From: SKUL01 sp964487545
GTDB lineage: Bacteria; Bacteroidota; Bacteroidia; Flavobacteriales_D; SKUL01
DNA: 58,818 nucleotides
Reading direction: 5' to 3'
Assembly: GCA_964487545.1 (NCBI GenBank)
Contig: CAZARI010000017.1
Span: 1 to 58,818, forward strand
A program made the translations under genes and the position numbers. Under the pieces are notes generated by a model, which did not search any database, had not been told where the DNA came from, and was given only the letters and a program-made list of their open reading frames with translations. Of this stretch, positions 32,673 to 41,682 are shown in pieces (position 1 is the stretch's first letter; each line of letters starts with the position of its first letter).

Positions 32673-35456
32673 CTAATTTCGCTGCAGCATCAATTCAACA
32701 CGCAGGTTAACTTCGTCGTGGATGAGTTTATCGCCGAGGTCAGGAAAAAACTTGCCCGAGCGATACCGCACATTGTATTGACTTCGATCAAATTGAAACC
32801 TTCCGGCCGCCTTGTATGAATTACCCTCGCGATCGGCCGGTTTAATTTCCAAAACCATTGATACCGGATTCGAAATGCTGCGGATATTCATGGTCCCTTC
32901 AGCTTCAATTTTTCCGTCGGAGATACGGCCATTGGTGTTGGTAATGTGAAACACGGCATACGGAAACTGGTCTACTGCAAAAAAGTCATCGGACTTGAGG
33001 TGACTGGTCAGTTTTTGATTCATCTCTCGGTCCGTAACATCGATTACGTTGATAGAACTCATGGCAATCCTGATCACTCCTTCGGTGATCTTATCGTCTT
33101 CAACAGCAACGCGGCCATCATAGATTTTCACTAAACCGTCGTGGCTTCCGCCTACTTTAGTGGCATCCCAATATACATGTCCGTTGGCCACATCTAAGAG
33201 CGTTGCTCCTTCAACCCGGATAGCGCTGGGCGTAAGATTCATCGTTTTTTCATCATAGTTGAAATCACCGCTAGCGCTGGTTTGTGTATTTGAAAGGACG
33301 TCGGCTTCGGGAAACTCTTGCGCCAACAGTGGAGCAATGACCAAACCAATCAAACAAGTCAATTTGATGAGAATATTCATCGATGGTCCGGAAGTGTCTT
33401 TAAACGGATCGCCCACGGTATCACCCGTCACCGCAGCCTTGTGTGCTTCAGACCCTTTATAGGTCATCTCTCCATCGATCATTACACCCGCTTCAAAAGA
33501 TTTTTTGGCGTTGTCCCACGCACCGCCTGCGTTGTTCTGGAAAATAGCCCAAAGCACACCCGAAACGGTAACACCAGCCATGTAGCTTCCAAGTGCCTCA
33601 GGGCCCATCACAAAACCAATAATTACCGGAGTAACAATGGTCAAGGCGCCCGGTAGCATCATTTCGCGAATGGCTGCTTTGGTAGAAATATCCACACATT
33701 TGGCGTATTCTGGCACGCCGGTTCCGTCCATTATGCCCGGAATTTCCTTAAACTGACGCCGCACTTCCTTAACCATTTCCATGGCTGCCTTTCCAACCGA
33801 ATTCATTGCGAGTGCGGAGAACACTACCGGAATCATTCCACCGATAAACAACGCGGCGAGTACATCGGCTTTAAAAATGTTGATACCGTCGATGCCGGTA
33901 AATGTCACATAAGCAGCAAACAGAGCTAAAGCCGTCAGCGCAGCCGATGCAATGGCAAATCCTTTTCCGATGGCAGCAGTGGTGTTTCCAACCGAGTCGA
34001 GTATGTCGGTGCGTTCGCGCACTTCAGCGGGCAAACCACTCATTTCTGCAATTCCACCTGCATTGTCGGCAATAGGTCCAAAGGCATCAATAGCCAATTG
34101 CATGGCAGTGGTAGCCATCATGGCCGAAGCCGCAATCGCTACGCCGTAGAAACCGGCCAATTCATACGCTGCCCAAATGGCACCAGCAAACAATAAAATT
34201 GGAGCAAAAGTGGACATCATGCCCGTAGCCAAACCAGCAATGACGTTGGTGGCGTGTCCGGTATTTGATTTCTGAACGATGTCAAGAACCGGTTTCTTTC
34301 CAAGACCGGTATAATACTCGGTAAAGTACGATATCGCTCCGCCCACTGTTAGACCAACCAAAACGGCCCCAAATACACGCAAAGATGAAATGTCTTTAAT
34401 TCCTTGCCCGAAGAAATCCATTTGAATATAGTCTGGCAAGATCAAATCGATGATAAAGTAAGAGGCAATACCGGTGAGGATAATCGACCCCCAGTTTCCG
34501 ATGTTCAGTGCTTTTTGCACTTCGGGTTCTTTGGCGTTATCATCTTTAATTTTGACGACCATTGCACCGATAATGCTGAAAATAATACCCAGTCCGGCAA
34601 TCACAAGGGGTAGTAAAATCGGGCTGATTCCGCCAAAACCGTCGTCGATAATAGCACCGCCCATGTCGCGGATCACATAATTACCCAATACCATCGCTGC
34701 CAAAACCGTTGCCACGTACGAGCCGAAAAGATCGGCGCCCATACCCGCAACATCACCTACGTTGTCTCCCACGTTGTCTGCAATGGTTGCAGGGTTTCTG
34801 GGGTCATCCTCTGGAATTCCGGCTTCAACTTTACCCACAAGGTCGGCGCCTACGTCGGCAGCCTTGGTGTAAATTCCACCACCCACACGGGCAAACAGTG
34901 CGATAGACTCAGCACCGAGTGAGAAGCCCGCAAGAGCTTCGAGAACGATGACCATATCCTCGTTATTGGTCCACTGACCACCCATGAGCCAGCCAAATAA
35001 AATGATGAACAGCGTGCTCAGTCCAAATACGGCCAAACCAGCTACACCCAGTCCCATCACGGTGCCACCGTTAAAAGAAACCTCCAGGGCTTTTTTGAGA
35101 CTGGTTCGTGCCGCCTGGGTTGTTCGAACGTTGGCAGCAGTAGCAATGCGCATTCCGATGTTTCCGGCCACGGCACTAAACACCGCTCCAATAACAAAGG
35201 CAATTACAATAAACCAGTGTGAGTGAGGAACCAGAAAGGAGATGACGCCGAGCAGCGCTCCTGCAACCACTACAAATATCGACAAGACACGGTATTCTGC
35301 GTCTAAAAATGCGAGGGCACCTTCGCGGATGTGATTGGCCAAACTGGCCATTTTCTCATTTCCGGCATCCTGTTTATTGACCCATTTGGCTTTTACGGCC
35401 ATCACAACGAGCCCTACAAGTGCCATCAGTGGCACCAAATAAATAATGTTCTCCAT
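32673..35456 (-). CDS. hppA: Membrane pyrophosphatase (HppA) fused to a YceI-like domain
   Basis: The 927-residue protein joins two families. Residues 1 to about 715 are a multi-pass ion-pumping pyrophosphatase with the catalytic loop DDPRNPATIADNVGDNVGDV and the late DPFKDTSGPS loop. GNTTAAIGKG has Ala where K+-independent enzymes carry Lys, so K+ dependence is predicted; Na+ versus H+ transport is not decided. After the last membrane segment, about 200 residues read as a YceI-type beta-barrel (YWDATKVGGSHDG, then LKSDDFFAVDQFPYAVF, then the RSGKFFPDLGDKL end). YceI folds bind isoprenoids or lipids in the periplasm. The frame is unbroken through the joint. Confidence 0.92.
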   Translation of the reverse strand: MENIIYLVPLMALVGLVVMAVKAKWVNKQDAGNEKMASLANHIREGALAFLDAEYRVLSIFVVVAGALLGVISFLVPHSHWFIVIAFVIGAVFSAVAGNIGMRIATAANVRTTQAARTSLKKALEVSFNGGTVMGLGVAGLAVFGLSTLFIILFGWLMGGQWTNNEDMVIVLEALAGFSLGAESIALFARVGGGIYTKAADVGADLVGKVEAGIPEDDPRNPATIADNVGDNVGDVAGMGADLFGSYVATVLAAMVLGNYVIRDMGGAIIDDGFGGISPILLPLVIAGLGIIFSIIGAMVVKIKDDNAKEPEVQKALNIGNWGSIILTGIASYFIIDLILPDYIQMDFFGQGIKDISSLRVFGAVLVGLTVGGAISYFTEYYTGLGKKPVLDIVQKSNTGHATNVIAGLATGMMSTFAPILLFAGAIWAAYELAGFYGVAIAASAMMATTAMQLAIDAFGPIADNAGGIAEMSGLPAEVRERTDILDSVGNTTAAIGKGFAIASAALTALALFAAYVTFTGIDGINIFKADVLAALFIGGMIPVVFSALAMNSVGKAAMEMVKEVRRQFKEIPGIMDGTGVPEYAKCVDISTKAAIREMMLPGALTIVTPVIIGFVMGPEALGSYMAGVTVSGVLWAIFQNNAGGAWDNAKKSFEAGVMIDGEMTYKGSEAHKAAVTGDTVGDPFKDTSGPSMNILIKLTCLIGLVIAPLLAQEFPEADVLSNTQTSASGDFNYDEKTMNLTPSAIRVEGATLLDVANGHVYWDATKVGGSHDGLVKIYDGRVAVEDDKITEGVIRIAMSSINVIDVTDREMNQKLTSHLKSDDFFAVDQFPYAVFHITNTNGRISDGKIEAEGTMNIRSISNPVSMVLEIKPADREGNSYKAAGRFQFDRSQYNVRYRSGKFFPDLGDKLIHDEVNLRVELMLQRN

Positions 35457-35489
35457 CTTTGTTTGGTTTTACTTTTTAAATTCGGTCGG

Positions 35490-35497
35490 CAAAAATA
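35490..35497 (-). promoter_or_regulatory. hppA -7 element
   Basis: On the minus strand this reads TATTTTTG, a full match to TAnnTTTG, 34 bases before the hppA ATG. No convincing -33 TTTG lies upstream. Confidence 0.45.
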
Positions 35498-35579
35498 GCT
35501 TTTTTGGACTTTTGACTGCTATTGCTGTTATTACCGCTTTATTATGTTTTTGAATACAGTGTTGGAAGGTTGCGTCCTA

Positions 35580-36557
35580 TTACCGGTAAAGCACTTCTTT
35601 TACAGTTTGAATCACATCGCCGGCATAGGGCAATGCTTCACTAATTAGGGTAGTGGCAAACGGAAGTGGAGTGTCTTTCATGGTTAGTCGGCGCACAGGG
35701 GCATCTAAATAGTCGAATGCATGGCGCTGCACGCGGTAGGCGATTTCAGTAGACACAGAACCCACCGGCCAGCTTTCTTCCAGAATAACCAGGCGATTTG
35801 TTTTCTTAACAGATCGCACAATGGTGTCGATATCTAATGGTCGAATGGTTCGGAGGTCAATAATTTCTGCATTGATACCGTCTTTAGCCAGTTCTTCGCC
35901 GGCCTTAATGGCTTCTTTGATGATCTTTCCGAACGAAACGATGGTGACATCTGTTCCTTCGCGTATCACATTGGCCACACCAATTGGAATCAGGTATTCT
36001 CCCTCTGGAATTTCACCCTTATCGCCATACATCCGCTCAGACTCCATGATCAGCACCGGATCTGGATCGCGAATGGCTGACTTAATCAGTCCTTTTGCAT
36101 CCATTGGATTGGAAGGGGTCACCACTTTCAAACCCGGAATATGCGAATACATCGTTTCGAAACTTTGAGAGTGGGTAGCCGAAAGCTGACCTGCCTGCCC
36201 GTTTGGACCGCGGAAAACGATCGGAATTGGGTATTGCCCCCCCGACATTTGTAACATTTTAGCCGCGTTGTTGATGATCTGATCGGCAGCCAGAATGGCA
36301 AAGTTCCAAGTCATGAACTCTACAATAGGGCGTAAGCCGTTCATCGCGGCTCCAATGGCAATGCCTGCAAAACCGAGCTCTGCAATGGGCGTGTCGATAA
36401 TGCGCTCTGGGCCAAACTCATCCAGCATTCCTTTACTGGCTTTATATGCACCATTATATTCGGCAACCTCTTCGCCGAGAAGAAATACGTTTTTATCACG
36501 TCGCATTTCTTCGCTCATGGCCTCTGCTACGGCCTCTCTAAACTGAACAGTCCTCAT
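35580..36557 (-). CDS. pdhB: Pyruvate dehydrogenase E1 component, beta subunit
   Basis: The 325-residue protein is the beta chain of the heterotetrameric thiamine-diphosphate E1 enzyme of pyruvate dehydrogenase. It starts MRTVQFREAVAEAM and contains LLGEEVAEYNGAYK, DTPIAELGFAGIAIGAA and FRGPNGQ; the C-terminal transketolase-like domain holds ILEESWPVGSVS. Branched-chain E1 beta is similar, but the length and N-terminus favour pyruvate. The alpha and E2 genes are not beside it. It depends on TPP, which the thiamine locus earlier in the window would help supply. Confidence 0.93.
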   Translation of the reverse strand: MRTVQFREAVAEAMSEEMRRDKNVFLLGEEVAEYNGAYKASKGMLDEFGPERIIDTPIAELGFAGIAIGAAMNGLRPIVEFMTWNFAILAADQIINNAAKMLQMSGGQYPIPIVFRGPNGQAGQLSATHSQSFETMYSHIPGLKVVTPSNPMDAKGLIKSAIRDPDPVLIMESERMYGDKGEIPEGEYLIPIGVANVIREGTDVTIVSFGKIIKEAIKAGEELAKDGINAEIIDLRTIRPLDIDTIVRSVKKTNRLVILEESWPVGSVSTEIAYRVQRHAFDYLDAPVRRLTMKDTPLPFATTLISEALPYAGDVIQTVKEVLYR

Positions 36558-36584
36558 GGCTATCTATGCTTTATTAACAGGGGG

Positions 36585-36592
36585 CAAAAGTA
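36585..36592 (-). promoter_or_regulatory. pdhB -7 element
   Basis: On the minus strand this reads TACTTTTG, a full match to TAnnTTTG, 28 bases before the pdhB ATG. The upstream -33 region is not clear. Confidence 0.45.
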
Positions 36593-36733
36593 GGAATAAT
36601 GCCCCTCACTTTCCGGCTATTCAGATTTTAAAATTTGGGAGATCGATTTTTCTTCGGTTTGGATACCGCTTTAGGCATAACCTGCTGCAATTAGTGTAAG
36701 AATTTTAAGGTGCTTTTGGTCACAATCCAACGC

Positions 36734-36762
36734 CTTTACTTCTGCAATTTTGGTTACTTTTG
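36734..36762 (+). promoter_or_regulatory. etfBA promoter
   Basis: TACTTTTG at 36755-36762 matches the -7 consensus. TTTA at 36734-36737 is an imperfect -33, 17 bases upstream. The expected start is near 36768, with the ATG at 36791. Confidence 0.5.
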
Positions 36763-36790
36763 ACGCGATTTCTGAATTAAAAATAAAACC

Positions 36791-37531
36791 ATGAAGATAC
36801 TTGTTTGCATAGGTAAGGCTCCCGATACCACAGCGAAGATTGCTTTTACTGAGAACAATACCATATTTGATGAAAACGGGGTGCAGTTTATTGTAAACCC
36901 ATATGACGAATGGTACGCACTGGTGCGTGGACTCGAGTTAAAAGAAGCCAGCGGCGGCTCGGTGACCATCATTAGTGTGGGGAGAGCCGATTATGATCCA
37001 GTTATTCGAAAAGCGCTGGCAATTGGAGCAGATAACGCAGTGCGAATTGATACCGACCCAACAGACGCTTTGTTTGTGGCAAAACAAATTTCGGCATATG
37101 CGAAGGACAAGGGTTTTGACATGATCCTCACCGGAAAGGAAACCATTAATTACAACGGAGCCCAAGTGGGAGGAATGATTGCTGAATTACTTGATTTACC
37201 CTATATTTCATTGGCAACAAAACTCGATGTGAGCGGATCAGTAGCAACTATTGTACGCGAAGTACAAGGTGGCATGGAAACCGTTGAAGTGGAGGGCGGA
37301 TTTGTTTTGAGCGCAGCAAAAGGAATGGCCGAACAGCGCATTCCGAATATGCGTGGAATTATGGCTGCCCGAACCAAACCGCTCGAAGTGGTTGCGATGG
37401 TTGACGCCACACCGCAAACCGCAGTGCATCAGTATCAACTGCCTCCTGAAAAAGGTGATTGCAAATTTATAGATGCCGAAAATGCAGGCGAATTGATCGA
37501 TCTGCTGCACAATGAGGCCAAAGTGATTTAA
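36791..37531 (+). CDS. etfB: Electron transfer flavoprotein beta subunit
   Basis: The 246-residue subunit carries AMP structurally and pairs with EtfA to move electrons from acyl-CoA and related dehydrogenases to the quinone pool. Typical segments are MKILVCIGKAPDTT at the N-terminus, VNPYDEWYALV and LTGKETINYNGAQVGGMIAE in the middle. It is 24 bases upstream of etfA. The ETF pair is common in aerobic Bacteroidota for fatty-acid and amino-acid oxidation. Confidence 0.95.
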   Translation: MKILVCIGKAPDTTAKIAFTENNTIFDENGVQFIVNPYDEWYALVRGLELKEASGGSVTIISVGRADYDPVIRKALAIGADNAVRIDTDPTDALFVAKQISAYAKDKGFDMILTGKETINYNGAQVGGMIAELLDLPYISLATKLDVSGSVATIVREVQGGMETVEVEGGFVLSAAKGMAEQRIPNMRGIMAARTKPLEVVAMVDATPQTAVHQYQLPPEKGDCKFIDAENAGELIDLLHNEAKVI

Positions 37532-37555
37532 TAGAACCCCATTCAATAGATTAAA

Positions 37556-38506
37556 ATGAAAGCATTAGTATTTGTAGATCATAGAGAAGGCAAAATAACC
37601 AAAGCCGGTTTTGAGGCGGTGAGTTATGCCAAGGCAATGGGTGCCGAGCCCATCGTAGTTACCTACGGAGAAATCGATGGTGACGGTGGACTAGGTAAAT
37701 ATGGTGCAGACAGGGTAATTGTGGCCGCTGCTATCAAAGATTTCGACGGTCAGAAAATTACGCGCCTGATGGCTAAACTCGTTGATGAAAACGGAGTTGA
37801 GGCCATTATTTTTAGTCACGATCACAGCGGTAAAATGGTAGCGCCGCGGTTGGCCGCAAGACTTGATGCTGCCGCTATTTCCGGGGCAACAGCACTTCCC
37901 GAAACCGATGGCGACTGGAAGGTGAAAAAAGACGTTTTTAGCGGAAAAGCAATAGCCACCTTTGAATTGAAGGCAGACAAAAAGGTGATTTCTGTAACAC
38001 CCAATTCTGTTGGACTAAAAGAAGTGGGAGGTAGCGCGTCGATAGAACAAACAGATTTTGACGGCGGTGCTACAAGCGTAACCGTAAAATCTTTTGAACC
38101 CACCAGCACGGATGGAGCGGTTCCGTTGCCCGAAGCCAGCATTGTTGTTTCTGGAGGACGTGGACTTAAGGGACCAGAAAACTGGGGAATGATTGAAGAA
38201 CTGGCTAAAGAGCTCGGAGCAGCAACCGCCTGTTCGCGCCCTGTAGCCGATTCAGGCTGGCGTCCGCACCACGAACACGTAGGGCAAACGGGTGTGGCCA
38301 TCCGGCCTAACCTGTACATTGCGGTTGGGATTTCAGGCGCCATTCAGCACTTGGCAGGAGTGAACAGCTCTAAAGTTATTGTTGTGGTGAACACCGATAA
38401 AGATGCACCGTTTTTCAAATCTGCCGACTACGGTATTGTTGGCGATGCATTTGAAGTGCTGCCAAAATTGATTGAAGCGACAAAAGCTTTTAATGCCAAT
38501 AAATAA
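37556..38506 (+). CDS. etfA: Electron transfer flavoprotein alpha subunit
   Basis: The 316-residue subunit binds FAD through its C-terminal domain: SRPVADSGWRPHHEHVGQTG near residues 225-245, then VGISGAIQHLAG and NTDKDAPFF. It forms the ETF dimer with the preceding gene. The N-terminal domain opens with MKALVFVDHREGK, usual for this phylum. No terminator is obvious after it; the nuclease gene follows after about 50 bases. Confidence 0.96.
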   Translation: MKALVFVDHREGKITKAGFEAVSYAKAMGAEPIVVTYGEIDGDGGLGKYGADRVIVAAAIKDFDGQKITRLMAKLVDENGVEAIIFSHDHSGKMVAPRLAARLDAAAISGATALPETDGDWKVKKDVFSGKAIATFELKADKKVISVTPNSVGLKEVGGSASIEQTDFDGGATSVTVKSFEPTSTDGAVPLPEASIVVSGGRGLKGPENWGMIEELAKELGAATACSRPVADSGWRPHHEHVGQTGVAIRPNLYIAVGISGAIQHLAGVNSSKVIVVVNTDKDAPFFKSADYGIVGDAFEVLPKLIEATKAFNANK

Positions 38507-38558
38507 AGTGTTATCTTAGGAATTAGAAAACGGTGAAAGTTGCTGCACAGCAGTGAGT

Positions 38559-39161
38559 ATGGAGAAAATCAAACTGCAAATCGTAGGTTTAACTTACAGC
38601 CAGACCCAAACGGGTGCTTATGCGCTGGTGCTTGGTGAGCAAAATGGCAAAAGACGTTTGCCCGTTATCATAGGCGGGTTCGAAGCGCAGGCCATTGCAA
38701 TTGAGATGGAAAAAATGACCCCCAGTCGCCCGCTTACCCACGATTTATTTAAAACTTTTGCAGATACCTTCGAGCTGGCTGTAAAAGAGGTAATCATTTA
38801 CAACCTGATCGAAGGAATTTTTTACGCCAAAATGATTTGTGCACGCGAGGGTTTTCCTGAAACCTACGAAATCGATGCGCGAACATCTGATGCCGTGGCA
38901 CTCGCTGTTCGGTTCAAAGCTCCGGTCTATACCTACGAGTTTATTCTCAGTTCTGCTGGAATCATAGTAGATGAGGAAGAGGATGCAGAAGCCATCGGTG
39001 AAATGGAGACGGAAGATCTTGAGCGGCAAATTGAGCTGACTTCTGAAGAACTAACCCTCAAAGAGCTCGAAGAACAACTCATGTCTGCCATTGACCGCGA
39101 AGATTATGAAGCCGCTTCCCGCATTCGTGATGAGATTGCAAAAAGAAAAGGAAAGGAATAG
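38559..39161 (+). CDS. Bifunctional nuclease (BFN/DUF151) with UVR motif
   Basis: The 200-residue protein is called from ATG 38559, preferred to the GTG two codons earlier. The BFN domain (about 1-130) has LPVIIGGFEAQAIAIEME and DARTSDAVALAVRF. An acidic linker leads to a C-terminal UVR motif (about 165-198, LEEQLMSAIDREDYEAASRIRD) like that of UvrB and UvrC. Plant and archaeal relatives have nuclease activity, but the bacterial role is not settled. It sits after etfA and before a gap with a relic. Confidence 0.85.
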   Translation: MEKIKLQIVGLTYSQTQTGAYALVLGEQNGKRRLPVIIGGFEAQAIAIEMEKMTPSRPLTHDLFKTFADTFELAVKEVIIYNLIEGIFYAKMICAREGFPETYEIDARTSDAVALAVRFKAPVYTYEFILSSAGIIVDEEEDAEAIGEMETEDLERQIELTSEELTLKELEEQLMSAIDREDYEAASRIRDEIAKRKGKE

Positions 39162-39529
39162 CTTTTTGGCAAGCTTTTAATTTTCGGCAGTCCGACCGAA
39201 GTGGCGACGGACAAGGAACGTAGCGCCCGCCTATCTGGTGGTTACTTCATGACCAGTTTTCAATGAATTGGTGTAGGTTATAGAAATATTACCGCGCGAA
39301 AAGTGGATGCCGAAGGAGAGGAGCAATGGGTTCAGTATATTGGTGACGGAGGTTCGGGTTGTGGGTATTCTGTAATTTAAAATGGCTGGGGTACCCTTGT
39401 AGTAGCCGATGGTACTTGTGAATCTACTCCACCCCAAAATCGAGTTTTAATCAACCAAAAGCCAAACTAAATTCCCTGTTTCAATACCCGTTGCTTTTAC
39501 TATATTGCCGCCTTATTTAAACATACGTA
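39162..39529. other. 368-base gap with short repeat-like segment and gene relic
   Basis: The gap between the nuclease and nucleoside transporter genes contains a GC-rich, hairpin-forming stretch (about 39188-39232, with GTCCG/CGGAC arms). Next to it is a minus-strand fragment that looks like part of a longer gene (39231-39437). I see no complete gene. The segment could be a genome-wide repeat or the scar of a lost gene. Confidence 0.45.
39231..39437 (-). pseudogene. Possible 3' fragment of an outer-membrane barrel gene
   Basis: A 68-codon frame on the minus strand reads with alternating hydrophobic strands (LLLSFGIHFSRGNISITYTN), as in the last strands of a beta-barrel protein, but has no signal peptide and no upstream continuation. 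Its stop abuts the GC-rich repeat-like segment. It may be a degraded fragment or chance; confidence is low. Confidence 0.3.
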
Positions 39530-40813
39530 ATGGATATACTGCGCGGGATCATTGGCTTGATTTTCCTCACCGCTCTGGCATGGGTGTTTTCAACCAATCG
39601 CAAATCGATTTCATGGCCGCTTGTAATCAAAGGCACCATTTTTCAGATCGTATTGGCCGTGTTGATTTTGAAAGTCGATGCGGTACAGGTCGTTTTTGAA
39701 TACCTGGCAGGAGGATTTGTTAGAATTATTTCCTTCACCGACTTCGGCTCCGATTTTCTCTTTTCAAGCTTTGCTACCGGAACCGTTTCCGAAGGATTGC
39801 TCAACTTCGCTTTTCGCGTGTTGCCAACCATTGTTTTCTTTTCTGCACTGACTTCGATGCTGTATTATCTGGGCATCCTTCAAAAAGTAGTTTATGGGTT
39901 TGCCTGGTTGATGAAGCGAACGCTGCGCCTTTCTGGTGCAGAAAGCCTTTCTGCTGCGGGTAATATTTTTCTCGGCCAAACAGAATCGCCGCTGCTTATT
40001 AAACCATACCTCAGTGGGATGACCCGTTCCGAAATCATGTGCATGATGACCGGAGGAATGACTACCATTGCCGGCGGAGTGATGGCATCGTACATAAATT
40101 TTCTGGGTGGTGACGATCCGGTGCAGCGAATGCTCTTTGCGAAACACCTGCTCACCGCCTCCATTATGTCCGCACCCGCCGCAATAGTAATGGCCAAGAT
40201 TCTCGTTCCTGAAAAGGAGAAGATAGACGACACGATGGTTATTTCTAAAGAGAAAATGGGCACCAATGTGCTCGAAGCCATTACCAATGGCACCTCCGAT
40301 GGACTTAAGCTGGCGGTGAACGTGGGAGCAATGCTGCTCGTGTTTACCGCTTTGATTTATATGGGCAACTGGATGCTCGGGGACCTGATTGGCAATTGGA
40401 CCGGTATTAATAAAATTATTGCCGATAATACCATATATGATAAATTGTCGTTTCAATTTATCCTCGGTTACATCGGTGCTCCTTTGGCTTGGATGATCGG
40501 TGTAGCACCGAGTGACATGGTGCTGGTGGGGCAGTTGCTCGGCGAAAAAACCATTCTCAATGAATTTTATGCCTATGTCACCCTTGGCCACATGAAGGAC
40601 GGTGGACAGTTTGCCGATTCAAAGTCAATTATCATGGCCACTTATATTCTATGTGGTTTCTCCAATTTCGCTTCTATCGGGATTCAGATCGGGGGAATTG
40701 GAACGCTTATTCCACACCGAAAAGACCTGCTGGCACAGCTCGGCGTGCGCGCGCTTCTCGGTGGATCGCTGGCCTGTATGTCCACGGCGGCCATCGTGGG
40801 AATGCTTCTCTGA
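39530..40813 (+). CDS. Concentrative nucleoside transporter (NupC/CNT)
   Basis: The 427-residue inner-membrane protein has CNT family marks: an N-terminal set of helices, LGQTESPLLIKPYL near residues 145-160, GGMTTIAGGVMASY soon after, and a C-terminal gate region with GFSNFASIGIQIGGIG. It imports nucleosides with Na+ or H+. Two nucleotide-synthesis genes, thyA and folA, follow, which fits thymidine or pyrimidine nucleoside supply. The N-terminus starts directly with a helix. Confidence 0.93.
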   Translation: MDILRGIIGLIFLTALAWVFSTNRKSISWPLVIKGTIFQIVLAVLILKVDAVQVVFEYLAGGFVRIISFTDFGSDFLFSSFATGTVSEGLLNFAFRVLPTIVFFSALTSMLYYLGILQKVVYGFAWLMKRTLRLSGAESLSAAGNIFLGQTESPLLIKPYLSGMTRSEIMCMMTGGMTTIAGGVMASYINFLGGDDPVQRMLFAKHLLTASIMSAPAAIVMAKILVPEKEKIDDTMVISKEKMGTNVLEAITNGTSDGLKLAVNVGAMLLVFTALIYMGNWMLGDLIGNWTGINKIIADNTIYDKLSFQFILGYIGAPLAWMIGVAPSDMVLVGQLLGEKTILNEFYAYVTLGHMKDGGQFADSKSIIMATYILCGFSNFASIGIQIGGIGTLIPHRKDLLAQLGVRALLGGSLACMSTAAIVGMLL

Positions 40814-40838
40814 ATTATCAATATTTATTAACAGGAGC

Positions 40839-40860
40839 ACCCCTTCAAGCGGGGTCTTTA
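40839..40860 (+). terminator. Weak terminator-like hairpin after the nucleoside transporter
   Basis: ACCCC at 40839-40843 pairs with GGGGT at 40851-40855 across a 7-base loop, followed by CTTTA. The stem is short and the T-run poor, so termination may be partial, letting some transcription continue into thyA. Confidence 0.45.
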
Positions 40861-40868
40861 TACCTTTG
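40861..40868 (+). promoter_or_regulatory. thyA -7 element
   Basis: TACCTTTG matches TAnnTTTG and lies 20 bases before the thyA ATG, just after the weak hairpin. No -33 TTTG is seen. It could give thyA-folA their own start. Confidence 0.4.
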
Positions 40869-40887
40869 GGCAAAGTAAAAGTTTGCC

Positions 40888-41682
40888 ATGCAACAATACC
40901 TCAATCTGCTCGATCATATCCTGGAAAACGGCGTGGATAAAAGCGATCGTACCGGCACCGGAACACTGAGTTGTTTTGGTCACCAAATGCGATTTGACCT
41001 CAGCGCGGGTTTTCCAGTGCTCACCACAAAAAAATTACATCTTCGCTCCATCGTCCATGAGTTGCTGTGGTTTCTAAAAGGAGAAACCAATATTGCTTAT
41101 TTGAAAGAAAACGGCGTGAGAATATGGGACGAATGGGCAGATGAGAACGGCGAACTCGGACCCGTTTATGGCTATCAGTGGAGATCTTGGCCCGGACCCA
41201 ATGGAGAGAGTGTGGATCAAATTAAAAATCTGATCGAAGGCTTGCGCAACAATCCCGACAGCCGACGGCATATTGTTTCCGCATGGAACCCTACACTGGT
41301 GGATGAAATGGCATTACCGCCCTGCCATTGCCTGTTTCAATTTTATGTTGCAGATGGAAAATTATCCTGCCAGTTGTATCAACGAAGTGCCGATACTTTT
41401 CTCGGTGTTCCTTTTAATATTGCTTCTTATGCACTGCTTACCCTAATGGTCGCTCAGGTTTGTGACCTGAAACCTGGAGAGTTTGTCCACACTTTTGGCG
41501 ACGTACATTTATATAAGAATCATCTCGATCAGGCAAGACTTCAGTTGGAACGAGATCCTCGCTCACTCCCTCAAATGAAAATAAATCCTGCAGTAAAAGA
41601 CTTATTTGAATTCAGATTCGAAGATTTTGAATTGGTGAATTACGATCCGCAACCGCACATCAAAGCCGAGGTTTCTGTATAA
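40888..41682 (+). CDS. thyA: Thymidylate synthase
   Basis: The 264-residue enzyme methylates dUMP to dTMP with methylene-tetrahydrofolate. The length equals the E. coli enzyme. The nucleophile Cys146 lies in PPCHCLF; the dUMP-binding QRSADTFLGVPFNIASY and the C-terminal HIKAEVSV segment are intact. It overlaps folA by one base, coupling it to the enzyme that regenerates its cofactor. Confidence 0.98.
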   Translation: MQQYLNLLDHILENGVDKSDRTGTGTLSCFGHQMRFDLSAGFPVLTTKKLHLRSIVHELLWFLKGETNIAYLKENGVRIWDEWADENGELGPVYGYQWRSWPGPNGESVDQIKNLIEGLRNNPDSRRHIVSAWNPTLVDEMALPPCHCLFQFYVADGKLSCQLYQRSADTFLGVPFNIASYALLTLMVAQVCDLKPGEFVHTFGDVHLYKNHLDQARLQLERDPRSLPQMKINPAVKDLFEFRFEDFELVNYDPQPHIKAEVSV

